DNA of 27,573 bases, from positions 14,236 to 41,808 of the forward strand of contig DYJV01000015.1 of assembly GCA_020722945.1 (NCBI GenBank). Reading direction: 5' to 3'. Origin of the DNA: Candidatus Methylomirabilis sp. (GTDB lineage Bacteria > DYJV01). Every line of letters begins with the position of its first letter. Position 1 is the stretch's first letter. Positions 8,024 through 18,134 of the stretch are shown in pieces. Position numbers and translations under genes: made by a program. The notes beneath the pieces were generated by a model. It saw only the letters and a list, made by a program, of their open reading frames with translations, did no database searches and had not been told where the DNA came from.

Positions 8024-9103
8024 ATGGCAGTCAAAGATAAGAGACCAATTGACGAAAGCACATCTTCTGAAGCACTAAATTCTGCTCTATTCCAGATAGA
8101 GAAGCAGTTTGGGAAAGGCTCCATAATGAAGCTTGGAGAGAAAGATTTCATCCCTGATATTCCTGTTGTAAGCACAGGCTCTATCTCTATTGATTTTGCT
8201 ATCGGTGTTGGAGGGGTTCCAAGAGGGAGAATTATAGAGATATTTGGTCCAGAATCTTCAGGGAAGACCACACTTGCCCTTCATATTGTTGCAGAAACCC
8301 AAAAATTAAACGGAGTTGCTGCATTTATAGATGCAGAGCATGCTCTTGATCTCAATTATGCTAAAAAATTAGGTGTCAAAATTGATGAAATTCTTCTCTC
8401 ACAGCCAGATTGCGGTGAAGATGCCCTTGAAATTGCAGAAATACTTGTGAGAAGTAATGCGGTTGATATCATTGTAATAGACTCTGTTGCCGCACTTGTT
8501 CCAAAAGCAGAGCTTGAAGGGCAGATGATCGATTCGCAGATAGGACTTCAGGCAAGACTTATGTCAAAAGCCCTTAGAAAACTTACAGCCATGATCAGTA
8601 AAACAAACACTATCCTTATATTTATCAACCAAATAAGAATGAAGATTAATACTATGGGGTTTGGTGCAAATCCAGAGACTACAACAGGCGGGAATGCACT
8701 TAAATTTTATGCTTCAATCAGGATGGATATCAGGAAGATAGCTACACTAAAAAAAGAGAGTGACACAATTGGTAGCAGAACACGGGTTAAGATAGTCAAG
8801 AACAAAGTAGCACCACCATTTAAAATTGTTGACTTTGATATTATTTACGGTCAAGGAATAAACAGAGTGGGGGAGATAGTAGATATTGGAGTTGAAAAGA
8901 AACTTATCAAGAAGATAGGAGCATGGTACTCTTACGGAGATGAAAGGCTTGGTCAGGGAAGGGATAATGCTGTTGATTATATCAAGAAAAACCCTAACCT
9001 TTTGAAAGACCTCGAAGCCAAAGTTTACGAGAATCTTAAAGCAGACAACGATTTTTTTACATTAGAGCACAAAATAGAAGACGAGCCAGAAATAGAACTT
9101 TAA
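8024..9103 (+). CDS. recA: Recombinase RecA
   Basis: Forms ATP-dependent filaments on single-stranded DNA, promotes strand exchange and triggers SOS co-cleavage. It has 359 residues from the ATG at 8024. Walker A GPESSGKT is at 75-82, Walker B is in [17 protein letters not shown], and the L2 loop core [14 protein letters not shown] is intact. The start is placed at 8024 because AGGGAG precedes it by 7 bases and [11 protein letters not shown] begins like a normal RecA. A TTG 20 codons upstream (7964) would lie in the -35 box. Just before the L2 core the sequence reads [12 protein letters not shown], one or two residues longer than the RecA forms I know. It heads the plus-strand housekeeping operon. 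Confidence 0.98.
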   Translation: MAVKDKRPIDESTSSEALNSALFQIEKQFGKGSIMKLGEKDFIPDIPVVSTGSISIDFAIGVGGVPRGRIIEIFGPESSGKTTLALHIVAETQKLNGVAAFIDAEHALDLNYAKKLGVKIDEILLSQPDCGEDALEIAEILVRSNAVDIIVIDSVAALVPKAELEGQMIDSQIGLQARLMSKALRKLTAMISKTNTILIFINQIRMKINTMGFGANPETTTGGNALKFYASIRMDIRKIATLKKESDTIGSRTRVKIVKNKVAPPFKIVDFDIIYGQGINRVGEIVDIGVEKKLIKKIGAWYSYGDERLGQGRDNAVDYIKKNPNLLKDLEAKVYENLKADNDFFTLEHKIEDEPEIEL

Positions 9104-9137
9104 AAAAATAGATAGAATTAAACTAAGGGGAGTCAAA

Positions 9138-10244
9138 ATGAAGCTTGAGCTTGACGATATACTAAAAGCAGCCCTCAAATTTGGAGTTTCTGATATACAC
9201 CTAAAAGTTGACAGGCCACCAAGTTTTAGAATTGATGGTAAAATAAAGCAGCTAAAAGAGCATGAGCCACTCAATGGTGATGACCTTAGAAAAATGGTTG
9301 ATACTATTGTCCAAACAGTCGAAAGGAAGAAGGAGCTCGATACTCGTCGCAGCACTGACCCTGCATACGAAATACCGGGAGTTGGGAGATTCAGGGTAAA
9401 TATATTTTATCAGAGGGGGAATCTTTCAATAGTGTTAAGAAGTATCCCAACCGTCATTCCCAATATTGATGCGATATCTGTTCCTCCAGTCATAAAAGAG
9501 ATAGCTCTTGAAGAGAGGGGGCTAATCCTTGTAACAGGGATTACAGGAAGTGGTAAATCTACAACACTTGCTGCAATGATTGACCACATCAATGAAAACA
9601 AAAATTCACATATACTCACAATAGAGGATCCTATAGAGTTTGTGCATCAAGATAAGAAGTGTGTTATCAATCAGAGAGAGATAGGGAAAGATGCAACTTC
9701 CTTTGCAGACTCTTTGAGAGCAGCATTAAGGCAAGACCCTGATATTATACTTGTTGGTGAGATGAGAGATTTAGAGACAATAGAGACTGCTCTTCATGCA
9801 GCAGAGACAGGACACCTTGTAATGAGCACTCTTCATACACTTGATGCAAAAGAAACAGTCAATAGGATAATTTCACAATACCCTCCACACCATCAGGAGC
9901 AAGTCAGGATTCAGCTTGCTGAAGTGCTAAAAGCAGTTATATCACAGAGGCTCCTCCCCAGAAAATCAGGCAAAGGTAGGATTGCAGCAATAGAGATATT
10001 AAGAACATCTTCAAGGGTCAAGGAGTGTATCAAGGTCAAGGAGAAAACTTCAGAGCTTTCTGATGCTATGGCACAAGGTAGAGTTACAATGGGTATGCAG
10101 ACTTTTGACCAGGCACTATTAGACCTGTATAACAAGGATATTATATCTTACGAAGAGGCAGTCAAAAATGCTAACAACCCTAACGATTTTGCACTTGCTG
10201 CACAAGGGATTGGTGGTGGAGATGCATCATCTTTTACATCTTAA
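9138..10244 (+). CDS. pilT: Type IV pilus retraction ATPase, PilT/PilU family
   Basis: 368 residues, a hexameric secretion-type ATPase. By family it powers retraction of type IV pili (twitching motility, DNA uptake) at the cytoplasmic side of the inner membrane. Walker A GITGSGKS is at 134-141, Walker B DIILVGEMRD at 202-211 and the His box STLHT at 230-234. The N-terminal PAS-like domain begins with the family's GVSDIHLK. The C-terminal AIRNLIRE motif of classical PilT is not present. The region instead reads MGMQTFDQALLDLYNKDIIS, closer to what I remember of PilU or secondary PilT copies. AGGGGAG precedes the ATG, 34 bases after recA. No other pilus gene is in the window. Confidence 0.9.
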   Translation: MKLELDDILKAALKFGVSDIHLKVDRPPSFRIDGKIKQLKEHEPLNGDDLRKMVDTIVQTVERKKELDTRRSTDPAYEIPGVGRFRVNIFYQRGNLSIVLRSIPTVIPNIDAISVPPVIKEIALEERGLILVTGITGSGKSTTLAAMIDHINENKNSHILTIEDPIEFVHQDKKCVINQREIGKDATSFADSLRAALRQDPDIILVGEMRDLETIETALHAAETGHLVMSTLHTLDAKETVNRIISQYPPHHQEQVRIQLAEVLKAVISQRLLPRKSGKGRIAAIEILRTSSRVKECIKVKEKTSELSDAMAQGRVTMGMQTFDQALLDLYNKDIISYEEAVKNANNPNDFALAAQGIGGGDASSFTS

Positions 10245-10274
10245 AATCTATAATTCAAATAAAAGGAGATTGTA

Positions 10275-12923
10275 GTGACAGGGAGTGAAATCAGGAAAAA
10301 ATTTTTAAAATATTTTGAATCAAAGGGTCATACAATAGTCAAAAGCTCTTCCCTTATCCCTATTAACGATCCCACTCTTATGTTTGCAAATGCTGGGATG
10401 AACCAATTTAAAGACCTCTTTCTCGGTTTTGAAAAGAGAGATTATACAAGGGCTACTACATCCCAAAAATGTGTTAGAGCAGGAGGGAAGCACAACGACT
10501 TAGAAAATGTTGGGAAAACTGCAAGGCACCACACATTCTTTGAAATGCTTGGGAATTTTTCATTTGGTGATTATTTCAAAGAGGATGCAATTAATTTTGC
10601 ATGGGAATTTTTAACAGAAGAGCTGAAACTTGACAAAGATAAATTGTGGGTGACTATTTACCTTGACGATGATGAAGCTTTTGATATCTGGCACAAAAAA
10701 GTAGGAGTTTCTACTGACAGAATCATCCGACTTGGGGAAAAGGATAACTTCTGGTCAATGGGTGATACTGGTCCCTGCGGACCCTGCTCAGAAATTATAT
10801 ATGACCAAGGTGAACATATGACTTGTTCTAAAGAGTGTGGGATAGGTAAATGTGACTGCGATAGGTTTTTAGAGATATGGAATCTTGTCTTTATGCAGTT
10901 TAATAGGGATTCAGATGGTAATATGACTCCTCTTCCTAAACCAAGTATTGATACAGGTATGGGCTTAGAAAGGATTACAGCAGTTGTTCAGAAAGTAAAT
11001 AGCAATTATGAAACTGATTTATTAATGGACATCATAAATGATATCTCAAAACTTACCAATATAAAATATGGTTATAATGAGAGGGACAATATTTCACTCA
11101 GGGTAATAGCTGACCATATCAGAGCAGTAACTTTCCTTATAAATGACGGAGTTCTCCCATCAAATGAGGGTAGAGGATACGTATTGAGAAGGATTATGAG
11201 GAGAGCAGCAAGGCATGGGAAGCTGCTCAATATCAATGAAGCTTTTTTATACAAAATAGCAATGAATGTTGGTGAAAAGATGAGAGATCAGTATCCTGAG
11301 ATACTTGATAATCTCAAATATATTCAAGAGATTATCAAGATTGAAGAGGAGCGGTTCCTTGCAACAGTTGATAAAGGACTTCTGATACTCAATGAGGAGA
11401 TTTCTAATCTCAAACAGAGTGGTAAAAATATTATTACAGGTGAGGTTGCATTCAAATTATACGATACTTTCGGATTCCCTCTTGATCTTGTAGAGGATAT
11501 TGCGGCAGAGCAGAACTTCTCAGTAGATAAAAAAGGTTTTCAAAATGAGATGGCAAGACAGCAGGAGCAGTCAAGGAAATCGTGGGTAGGTTCTGGTGAA
11601 TCGGGTATAGATGAAATTTACAAAAAACTCTCTTCAGACAATATAAAAACGGTTTTTACAGGTTATACTGAGTTAAAAACAGATAGTAAAATTATCGCCA
11701 TAATAAAGGATGGCAAAATTTTAGATTTAGCCTCTGAAATTGGTGTAAAATACGATATTATTACACTTGATACACCATTTTATGGTGAATCGGGTGGTCA
11801 GGCTGGAGATAAAGGGGAGATACTCTCTCCAAATTTTAAATTTGAAGTTTACGACACAAAAAAATTTATGAATATTGTTGTTCATAAAAGTATATTAAAG
11901 AGTGGGAGAGCTGCTACAAATGACAATGCCACTTTAATAGTTGATACCAAAAGAAAACTTACAGCCGCAAATCATACCGCTACCCACCTTTTGCAGTATG
12001 CATTAAGAAAGGTATTGGGTGAACATGTAAAACAGGCAGGATCAATGGTTAATAGTGAAAGAGCACGATTTGATTTTACACACTTCAAATCACTTACTTT
12101 TGAAGAACTCTCAACTATCGAAGACCTCGTAAATCAGGCTGTTATCTCAAATATTCCACTTAAAATAGATGAGATGCCGCACGACGATGCAGTAAAGATG
12201 GGAGCTATGGCACTTTTTGGTGAAAAGTATGGTGATATAGTAAGGGTAGTTCAAGTTCCGGGTGTAAGTGTAGAGTTATGTGGAGGCACACACGTAAAAG
12301 CAACAGGTGATATAGGACTTTTTAAAATAATAAACGAATCAAGTATTGCAAGTGGTGTAAGGAGAATAGAAGCACTTACTGGACATAAGGCTCTCCTTTA
12401 TATTAGAGAGATGGAATCTGATTATATCAACTCTCTTAACTTTTTTAAAACCAAAAGGGGTGAACTCTCAAATAAAATATCTTCACTCTCAGAAGATTTA
12501 AAAGAGACTCAAAAGAGATTAGAGAAGCTTTCACATCAGCAATCTTCAAAAACAATAGAGGGTGATATTGATAATGCCACTGAAACAATAAATGGGGATA
12601 CCAAGCTCATCTGCTACGCAGTCAATGATCAAGGTCAGAAAGAGTTAAGAATGATTCTTGACAGAGTAAAAGATAAAGTATCAAAAGGGGTTATAATTCT
12701 TGCTGGTAAAGAGGGTGAAAAGGTTTCATTTATCATATCAGTAACCAAAAATCTTACAGAAAAGGTAAAAGCAAACGAACTTATGACTATTATTACACCT
12801 TTGATAAATGGCAAAGGTGGTGGTAGAGTAGATATGGCACAAGGTGGTGGCAGCAACTCTCACAACATAGACAAAGTATTTAAAGTTATTAGAGAGAGTG
12901 TTTTAAAATCTCTTGGATTATAA
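10275..12923 (+). CDS. alaS: Alanyl-tRNA synthetase
   Basis: 882 residues, the normal full-length form. It charges tRNA-Ala and edits mischarged Ser and Gly. The catalytic class II core occupies the first ~400 residues, including the RATTSQKCVRAGGKHNDLEN stretch. The editing domain carries the zinc-site motifs HTATH (567-571) and CGGTH (669-673). The C-terminal domain ends with the glycine-rich GKGGGRVDMAQGGG segment. The start codon is GTG, with AAGGAGA about 6 bases upstream. It lies 30 bases downstream of the pilT-like gene and 15 bases upstream of the M16 peptidase, inside the recA operon. Confidence 0.98.
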   Translation: MTGSEIRKKFLKYFESKGHTIVKSSSLIPINDPTLMFANAGMNQFKDLFLGFEKRDYTRATTSQKCVRAGGKHNDLENVGKTARHHTFFEMLGNFSFGDYFKEDAINFAWEFLTEELKLDKDKLWVTIYLDDDEAFDIWHKKVGVSTDRIIRLGEKDNFWSMGDTGPCGPCSEIIYDQGEHMTCSKECGIGKCDCDRFLEIWNLVFMQFNRDSDGNMTPLPKPSIDTGMGLERITAVVQKVNSNYETDLLMDIINDISKLTNIKYGYNERDNISLRVIADHIRAVTFLINDGVLPSNEGRGYVLRRIMRRAARHGKLLNINEAFLYKIAMNVGEKMRDQYPEILDNLKYIQEIIKIEEERFLATVDKGLLILNEEISNLKQSGKNIITGEVAFKLYDTFGFPLDLVEDIAAEQNFSVDKKGFQNEMARQQEQSRKSWVGSGESGIDEIYKKLSSDNIKTVFTGYTELKTDSKIIAIIKDGKILDLASEIGVKYDIITLDTPFYGESGGQAGDKGEILSPNFKFEVYDTKKFMNIVVHKSILKSGRAATNDNATLIVDTKRKLTAANHTATHLLQYALRKVLGEHVKQAGSMVNSERARFDFTHFKSLTFEELSTIEDLVNQAVISNIPLKIDEMPHDDAVKMGAMALFGEKYGDIVRVVQVPGVSVELCGGTHVKATGDIGLFKIINESSIASGVRRIEALTGHKALLYIREMESDYINSLNFFKTKRGELSNKISSLSEDLKETQKRLEKLSHQQSSKTIEGDIDNATETINGDTKLICYAVNDQGQKELRMILDRVKDKVSKGVIILAGKEGEKVSFIISVTKNLTEKVKANELMTIITPLINGKGGGRVDMAQGGGSNSHNIDKVFKVIRESVLKSLGL

Positions 12924-12938
12924 GAGAGAAGGGAATTA

Positions 12939-14309
12939 ATGAAAACAACTTTACCCTATTTAAAAATAATTAAGAGTATTACTCTAATTAATATTTTTCT
13001 ATTTCTATCTCTGCTACCTATTTTTAGTGGAGATCTAATCAACTATAAACTCAAAAATGGTATGGAAGTTATCCTTATTGAGAAGAGAGATCTTCCAATT
13101 GTAAATATAAATATAATTTACAAAGTAGGATGCAAAGATGAATACAACGGTATTACAGGGATATCACATATGCTTGAGCATATGAATTTTAGAGGTTCAC
13201 AACACTTCCCTGATGGATTTATGGAAAAGTTTGTTACCAAAAATGGTGGTATAGAAAATGCGTCCACCTCTTTTGATTATACAAGATACTATGTGACTAT
13301 TAGACCTGAAGCTATAGAGCAGGTTCTATCTGTTTATGCTGACAATATGGTAAACCTTCAACTTGACAATGATAAATTTCTTAAAGAGAGGAGTGTTGTT
13401 TATCAGGAGAGGTTATGGAGGGTGGACAATTCACCTGATGGCTATCTATACTATGCAATACACAAACTTGCTTACCTTGAAGCACCATATAGATGGACAC
13501 CAATAGGTTTTACATCTGATATCCTAAATTGGTCAATAAACGATATATCAGATTTTTACAAGAAGCACTACTCCCCTGATAATGCAGCTATTCTGATAGT
13601 AGGTGATATCGATAAAGATAAAGTTAGAAAAATAGTAGAGGAGAAATTCTCAAATATAAAGCCTTCAGGGTATAAAGGTAAGTTTACCGAAGAACCAGAA
13701 CAGAATGGGGAAAGGAGATTGAATCTCCAATTTATCTCATCCAACAAGAAACTTGCTCTTGCATACCATATCCCACCCCTTGCAGACAACTCTACTCCTG
13801 CTCTTGATATTCTGACTTACTACCTAACAGGGAGAGATAATTCAATATTAAAAAGGAAGTTGATAAGGGAGAAAAAGCTTATTTCACAGATAGATGGTGG
13901 GAATCAAGAGAGGAAGCATTCTGCTCTTTACCTTATATTTGCCACTATCAATCAAGAATCAGATTTTAAAACAGTGGAAGATGCTATATATGAAGAGCTG
14001 CAACGCATAAAGAATGGTGATATTTCAGAAGAGGAGTTTGAGATATCAAAAAATAAAGCTATATTTGACAATATTTACTCTAAAGAGAGTATATCATCAA
14101 TAGGTCAGATTCTATCTTTCTATCTTGCACTTGGGAGGGTTGATTACTACAACAATTACCAAAAGCTGATAAGCCAGACTACCAAAGATGATCTAAAAGC
14201 TATTGCATCACAAATTTTCAACAAAAACAACCTTTCTGTCATCAATCTCTACCCGATAGATGGGAAAGCTTCCACTTACACACCACCTATTTCAGGCGAT
14301 ATGAGATAA
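12939..14309 (+). CDS. Exported M16-family zinc metallopeptidase
   Basis: 456 residues, about the length of one bacterial M16 (processing-peptidase-like) unit. The inverted zinc motif HxxEH is at H77-M-L-E80-H81 in GISHMLEHMNFRGS. The third ligand is probably E157 in VVYQER, at the expected ~76-residue distance. The N-terminus (about residues 10-30) is hydrophobic and ends in LLPIFSG, a likely signal peptide or anchor, so it probably acts in the periplasm on peptides. Bacterial M16 genes often come as an active/inactive pair; here only one copy is present, with the active motif intact. It lies 15 bases after alaS with AGAAGGGA before the ATG. The substrate is unknown. Confidence 0.88.
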   Translation: MKTTLPYLKIIKSITLINIFLFLSLLPIFSGDLINYKLKNGMEVILIEKRDLPIVNINIIYKVGCKDEYNGITGISHMLEHMNFRGSQHFPDGFMEKFVTKNGGIENASTSFDYTRYYVTIRPEAIEQVLSVYADNMVNLQLDNDKFLKERSVVYQERLWRVDNSPDGYLYYAIHKLAYLEAPYRWTPIGFTSDILNWSINDISDFYKKHYSPDNAAILIVGDIDKDKVRKIVEEKFSNIKPSGYKGKFTEEPEQNGERRLNLQFISSNKKLALAYHIPPLADNSTPALDILTYYLTGRDNSILKRKLIREKKLISQIDGGNQERKHSALYLIFATINQESDFKTVEDAIYEELQRIKNGDISEEEFEISKNKAIFDNIYSKESISSIGQILSFYLALGRVDYYNNYQKLISQTTKDDLKAIASQIFNKNNLSVINLYPIDGKASTYTPPISGDMR

Positions 14310-14328
14310 ACATTATTTTGAGGATAAG

Positions 14329-15252
14329 ATGAAATACCAGCAGATAAAATATGAAAAATTAAATACATATCCACTTACAGAGCGTGAGAGCAAAGTTTCT
14401 GTTGATAATTTTTTTAAAAGTAATGAGAGAGATTTTATAGATAAACTCCCCAAAATTTTGGCAGGTGAAGATTTAAAAAATATAATTGAAATTACTTTAA
14501 AAGCTGTAAAGGGGAACAACAAGGTTATACTTGCTATGGGTGCACATGTAATAAAAGTTGGACTATCACCCTTGATTATAGAGCTTTTAAAAAAAGGTGT
14601 TATTGATCTTATTGCACTCAATGGAGCTGGTATAATTCACGACTCAGAGATAGCAATGAGTGGGAAAACATCTGAAGATGTTGATAAAAATCTCGATCAT
14701 GGTAATTTTGGGATGAGTGAAGATACAAGTTTTCAGATTAATAATGCAATTAATATAGGTTTTAAAGATGGTTTGGGATTGGGTGAAAGCATAGGTAGAT
14801 GGCTTAAAGAGGGGGATTTTAAATACAACAATTATTCAATCTTATACAATGCTTATCAGCTTGATATCCCTGTTACCGTTCATGTAGCATTAGGGACAGA
14901 CATTATACATATGTCAGAACATGCTGATGGGAAAGCTATAGGGGAATGCTCTCTTAGGGATTTCAAAATTTTCTGTAATAGCGTAAAAGATCTCCAAAAT
15001 GGTGTTTTTTTTAATGTAGGTTCAGCAGTTATTCTACCAGAAGTTTTCCTTAAAGCAGTTACTCTTGTAAGAAATCTTGGTTACAAACTCGACGATTTTA
15101 CAACTGTTAATCTTGATTTTATAAAACATTACAGGCCTATGACAAATGTTGTTACAAGACCTGTAAAAAATAAAGGTAAAGGGTTTTACCTTGTAGGGCA
15201 TCACGAAATAATGTTGCCACTAATATTTACAACTTTATTAGACAAATTATAA
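14329..15252 (+). CDS. Conserved protein of unknown function, possibly deoxyhypusine-synthase-like fold
   Basis: 307 residues, soluble, no signal peptide. Conserved-looking glycine/histidine stretches are GAHVIKVGLSP (71-81), NGAGIIHDSEIAMSG (98-112), DHGNFGMSEDT (123-133), VALGTDIIHMSEH (186-198) and GHHEIMLPL (290-298). I recall similar proteins annotated as hypothetical in other bacteria. The order of the N-terminal elements (VGLSPLIIELLKKGVIDLIALNGAG) resembles the Rossmann-like part of deoxyhypusine synthase. That enzyme's catalytic-lysine segment is not recognisable, so the hypusine reaction should not be assumed. It sits 19 bases after the M16 peptidase and 15 before ileS, hence probably in the same operon. 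Function: not known to me. Confidence 0.7.
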   Translation: MKYQQIKYEKLNTYPLTERESKVSVDNFFKSNERDFIDKLPKILAGEDLKNIIEITLKAVKGNNKVILAMGAHVIKVGLSPLIIELLKKGVIDLIALNGAGIIHDSEIAMSGKTSEDVDKNLDHGNFGMSEDTSFQINNAINIGFKDGLGLGESIGRWLKEGDFKYNNYSILYNAYQLDIPVTVHVALGTDIIHMSEHADGKAIGECSLRDFKIFCNSVKDLQNGVFFNVGSAVILPEVFLKAVTLVRNLGYKLDDFTTVNLDFIKHYRPMTNVVTRPVKNKGKGFYLVGHHEIMLPLIFTTLLDKL

Positions 15253-15267
15253 TTTTATGGAGGTTAC

Positions 15268-18030
15268 ATGGAGTTAAAAGATACACTAAATTTACCAAAA
15301 ACTGATTTCCCGATGAAAGCAAATCTTGCACAGAAAGAGCCTGAGTTCATAAAAAAATGGAATGAGGAGAATCTTTATCAAGAGATAATAGAAAGTAGAG
15401 CTAACTCAGATAGATATATCCTGCACGACGGACCACCGTATGCAAATGGAAATATCCATATGGGGCATGCCTTAAACAAAATTATCAAAGATTTCATCAT
15501 AAAATTCAAAACAATGAAGGGTTATTATAGTTACTACACTCCGGGTTGGGATTGCCATGGACTCCCAATAGAGCATCAGGTTGACAAAGAGCTTGGAAGT
15601 AAGAGATTTGAAAAGAGTGTCAATGAAAAGAGAAAATTGTGCAGGGAGTATGCAAAAAAATTTATAAATATCCAGAGGGACGAATTTATCCGTCTTGGAA
15701 TCTTTGGTGATTGGCAAAATCCATATCTTACTATGAATTACGAATATGAAGCAAAGATTGCAAGGGAGCTTGGTAGATTTTTTGAAAATGGGTATGCATA
15801 CAAAAAGAAGAAACCTGTCTATTGGTGCTCTTCTTGTGTTACAGCATTGGCAGAGGCAGAGGTTGAATATGCTGATCATACTTCTGAATCTATATATGTA
15901 AAATTTAAAGTTGTTGATGGAATCTCCAAAATATCTGAATCATTAAAAGATAAAGAGTGTTACTTTGTAATATGGACCACTACACCATGGACAATCCCTG
16001 CAAACCTTGCAATAGCTCTTCATCCCGATTTTGAATACTCTGTTGTCGAGTGTGGTAGTGAGGCATTGGTTATTGCTAAAGAGCTTGTTGAAAATTGTAT
16101 GAAGATTTTCGGTTTCCAAAATTATAAAGAGTTAATCACTTTCAAAGGTGAACAGGCAGAGAATATTGTATGTAGACACCCTTTTATAGAGCGGGATTCA
16201 CTTGTGATTCTTGGTAATCATGTTACTCTTGAAGCAGGGACAGGGTGTGTTCATACTGCTCCCGGTCATGGTGAGGAGGATTATGAGGTAGGGTTGAAGT
16301 ATGGTCTTGATATATTGACCCCTGTTGATGATTTTGGGAAATTTACAAAAGAAGTTTTGACTCCAGAGCTTGAAGGATTGCAAGTTTCAAAGGCAAATTC
16401 AAATGTAAACAATCTTCTCAAAAGTAAAAATGCTCTGATTAAAGAGTCAAAGATAACTCACTCATACCCTCACTGCTGGCGTTGCAAATCTCCTATAATA
16501 TTTAGGGCTACAGCACAATGGTTTATCTCCATGAGCCACAAAGAGCTTCGAGATAAGACCCTTGATGCTATTAATAACAAAGTAAAATGGATACCTTCAT
16601 GGGGTAAAGATAGAATTTACAATATGATCCAAAATAGACCAGATTGGTGTATCTCAAGACAGAGATCTTGGGGTGTTCCAATAACAGTCGCTTACTGCAA
16701 AGATTGTGGAGAGATAATATCAAACAAGGAGCTTTTTGATAAAGTTTATCAGATTTTCTTAAATGAGGGTGCAGATAGTTGGTTTGGTAGAGATATTTCA
16801 GAATTTCTTCCGTCAGGCTTCAGTTGTCCAAAGTGTGGGTGTAAAAATTTTGAAAAAGAGAGAGATATTCTTGATGTTTGGTTTGATTCAGGGTCATCAT
16901 TTGCAGCAGTATGTGAAGACAACCCCAAATTATTACCACGTCCAGATATGTATCTTGAAGGTTCTGACCAGCATAGAGGCTGGTTTCACAGTTCACTACT
17001 AATATCTATAGCAAACAGAGGTGCCCCACCCTACCGTGAAGTTTTGACACACGGTTTTGTTGTTGATGGTGAAGGCAAAAAGATGTCAAAATCTTTTGGA
17101 AATGTTATCTCCCCAAATGAGGTAATAAAAAATTACGGTGCTGAAATATTGAGATTATGGGTTGCGGCTCAAGATTATAGGGACGATATAAGGATATCTG
17201 AAGAGATTTTAAAGAGAGTCACTGAAAGTTATAGGCGTATAAGAAATACTGTAAGGTATCTTCTCGGATGCCTTGATGGTTTTGATTTTGAAAAAGATTC
17301 TATCCAATATTCTGAATTAAATGACATAGATAAGTGGGTTTTATTAAAACTGAACAACCTTATCGAAAGAGTCCTAAAAGCATACGATGATTTTGAGTTT
17401 CATGTTATGTATCATGCTGTCCATAACTTCTGTGTTGTTGATCTGAGCAACTTCTATCTTGATGTCCTCAAAGATAAAATGTATGTTGAGCTCAAAAATT
17501 CAAAAGATAGGAGATCTTCACAGAGTGCAATGTTTATAATAACCGAATCACTACTCAAGCTAATTGCCCCTATTTTGTCGTTTACATCTGAAGAAGCTTG
17601 GAAATACTTAAAACCAAATTCATCTTCAATTCATCTTGAAATTTTTCCAAAACCTGACAACAAATTTTTAAATAAATCAATTGAAGATAAATACAACAAA
17701 CTAATAGAACTAAAAGAGCTTGTCTCAAAGAATCTTGAAGATGCAAGGAGAGGCAAAATTATAGGGCACCCCCTTGATGCAAGTATATCTATAATATTTA
17801 ACAATAAAGATGACTTTAAATTTGCACAAGATAATTTTGAAGAGTTAAAAATGATACTTATAGTATCAAAATTGGAGATAAGCTTTGACTTTAACCTCTC
17901 TGAACCAAAAATAGAGGTCACTAAATCTACCGGAGAAAAATGCCAGAGATGTTGGAAGTATGAAGATAGTGTGAGCAGTGACCCTGATAAAGTGTGCACC
18001 AGATGTAGAAAGGTATTGGACAGTATGTAA
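15268..18030 (+). CDS. ileS: Isoleucyl-tRNA synthetase
   Basis: 920 residues, the standard bacterial form. It charges tRNA-Ile and edits valine. The class I motifs are HMGH (64-67, within GPPYANGNIHMGHALNK) and KMSKS (605-609). The editing domain includes TTTPWTIPANLAIA and the GTGCVHTAPGHGEEDY segment. A C-terminal zinc finger, CQRCWKY with CTRC about 20 residues later, is the bacterial type. TGGAGG lies 6 bases before the ATG. It is the last gene of the plus-strand run that begins with recA. The usual partner lspA is not downstream; a repeat-rich non-coding stretch follows instead. Confidence 0.98.
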   Translation: MELKDTLNLPKTDFPMKANLAQKEPEFIKKWNEENLYQEIIESRANSDRYILHDGPPYANGNIHMGHALNKIIKDFIIKFKTMKGYYSYYTPGWDCHGLPIEHQVDKELGSKRFEKSVNEKRKLCREYAKKFINIQRDEFIRLGIFGDWQNPYLTMNYEYEAKIARELGRFFENGYAYKKKKPVYWCSSCVTALAEAEVEYADHTSESIYVKFKVVDGISKISESLKDKECYFVIWTTTPWTIPANLAIALHPDFEYSVVECGSEALVIAKELVENCMKIFGFQNYKELITFKGEQAENIVCRHPFIERDSLVILGNHVTLEAGTGCVHTAPGHGEEDYEVGLKYGLDILTPVDDFGKFTKEVLTPELEGLQVSKANSNVNNLLKSKNALIKESKITHSYPHCWRCKSPIIFRATAQWFISMSHKELRDKTLDAINNKVKWIPSWGKDRIYNMIQNRPDWCISRQRSWGVPITVAYCKDCGEIISNKELFDKVYQIFLNEGADSWFGRDISEFLPSGFSCPKCGCKNFEKERDILDVWFDSGSSFAAVCEDNPKLLPRPDMYLEGSDQHRGWFHSSLLISIANRGAPPYREVLTHGFVVDGEGKKMSKSFGNVISPNEVIKNYGAEILRLWVAAQDYRDDIRISEEILKRVTESYRRIRNTVRYLLGCLDGFDFEKDSIQYSELNDIDKWVLLKLNNLIERVLKAYDDFEFHVMYHAVHNFCVVDLSNFYLDVLKDKMYVELKNSKDRRSSQSAMFIITESLLKLIAPILSFTSEEAWKYLKPNSSSIHLEIFPKPDNKFLNKSIEDKYNKLIELKELVSKNLEDARRGKIIGHPLDASISIIFNNKDDFKFAQDNFEELKMILIVSKLEISFDFNLSEPKIEVTKSTGEKCQRCWKYEDSVSSDPDKVCTRCRKVLDSM

Positions 18031-18052
18031 GACTCCGACACTATAAGAGCAG

Positions 18053-18074
18053 GCTGAAGTGCTGAAGGCTGAAG
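18053..18074. repeat. Three near-tandem GCTGAAG heptamers
   Basis: Copies start at 18053, 18061 and 18068, separated by one base and zero bases. They lie 23 bases after the ileS stop. Too short for a CRISPR or a classed satellite; probably the edge of a dispersed intergenic repeat. Confidence 0.5.
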
Positions 18075-18134
18075 GGAGAAACTAAAAAATAAAAACAAGA
18101 AGAGAAAAACGAAAGAAAGACCTCCCTACCAATG

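Noticed and set aside
18053-18074. GCTGAAG repeats as a CRISPR remnant.
   Set aside because: Repeats are 7 bases long with no spacers and no cas genes nearby.
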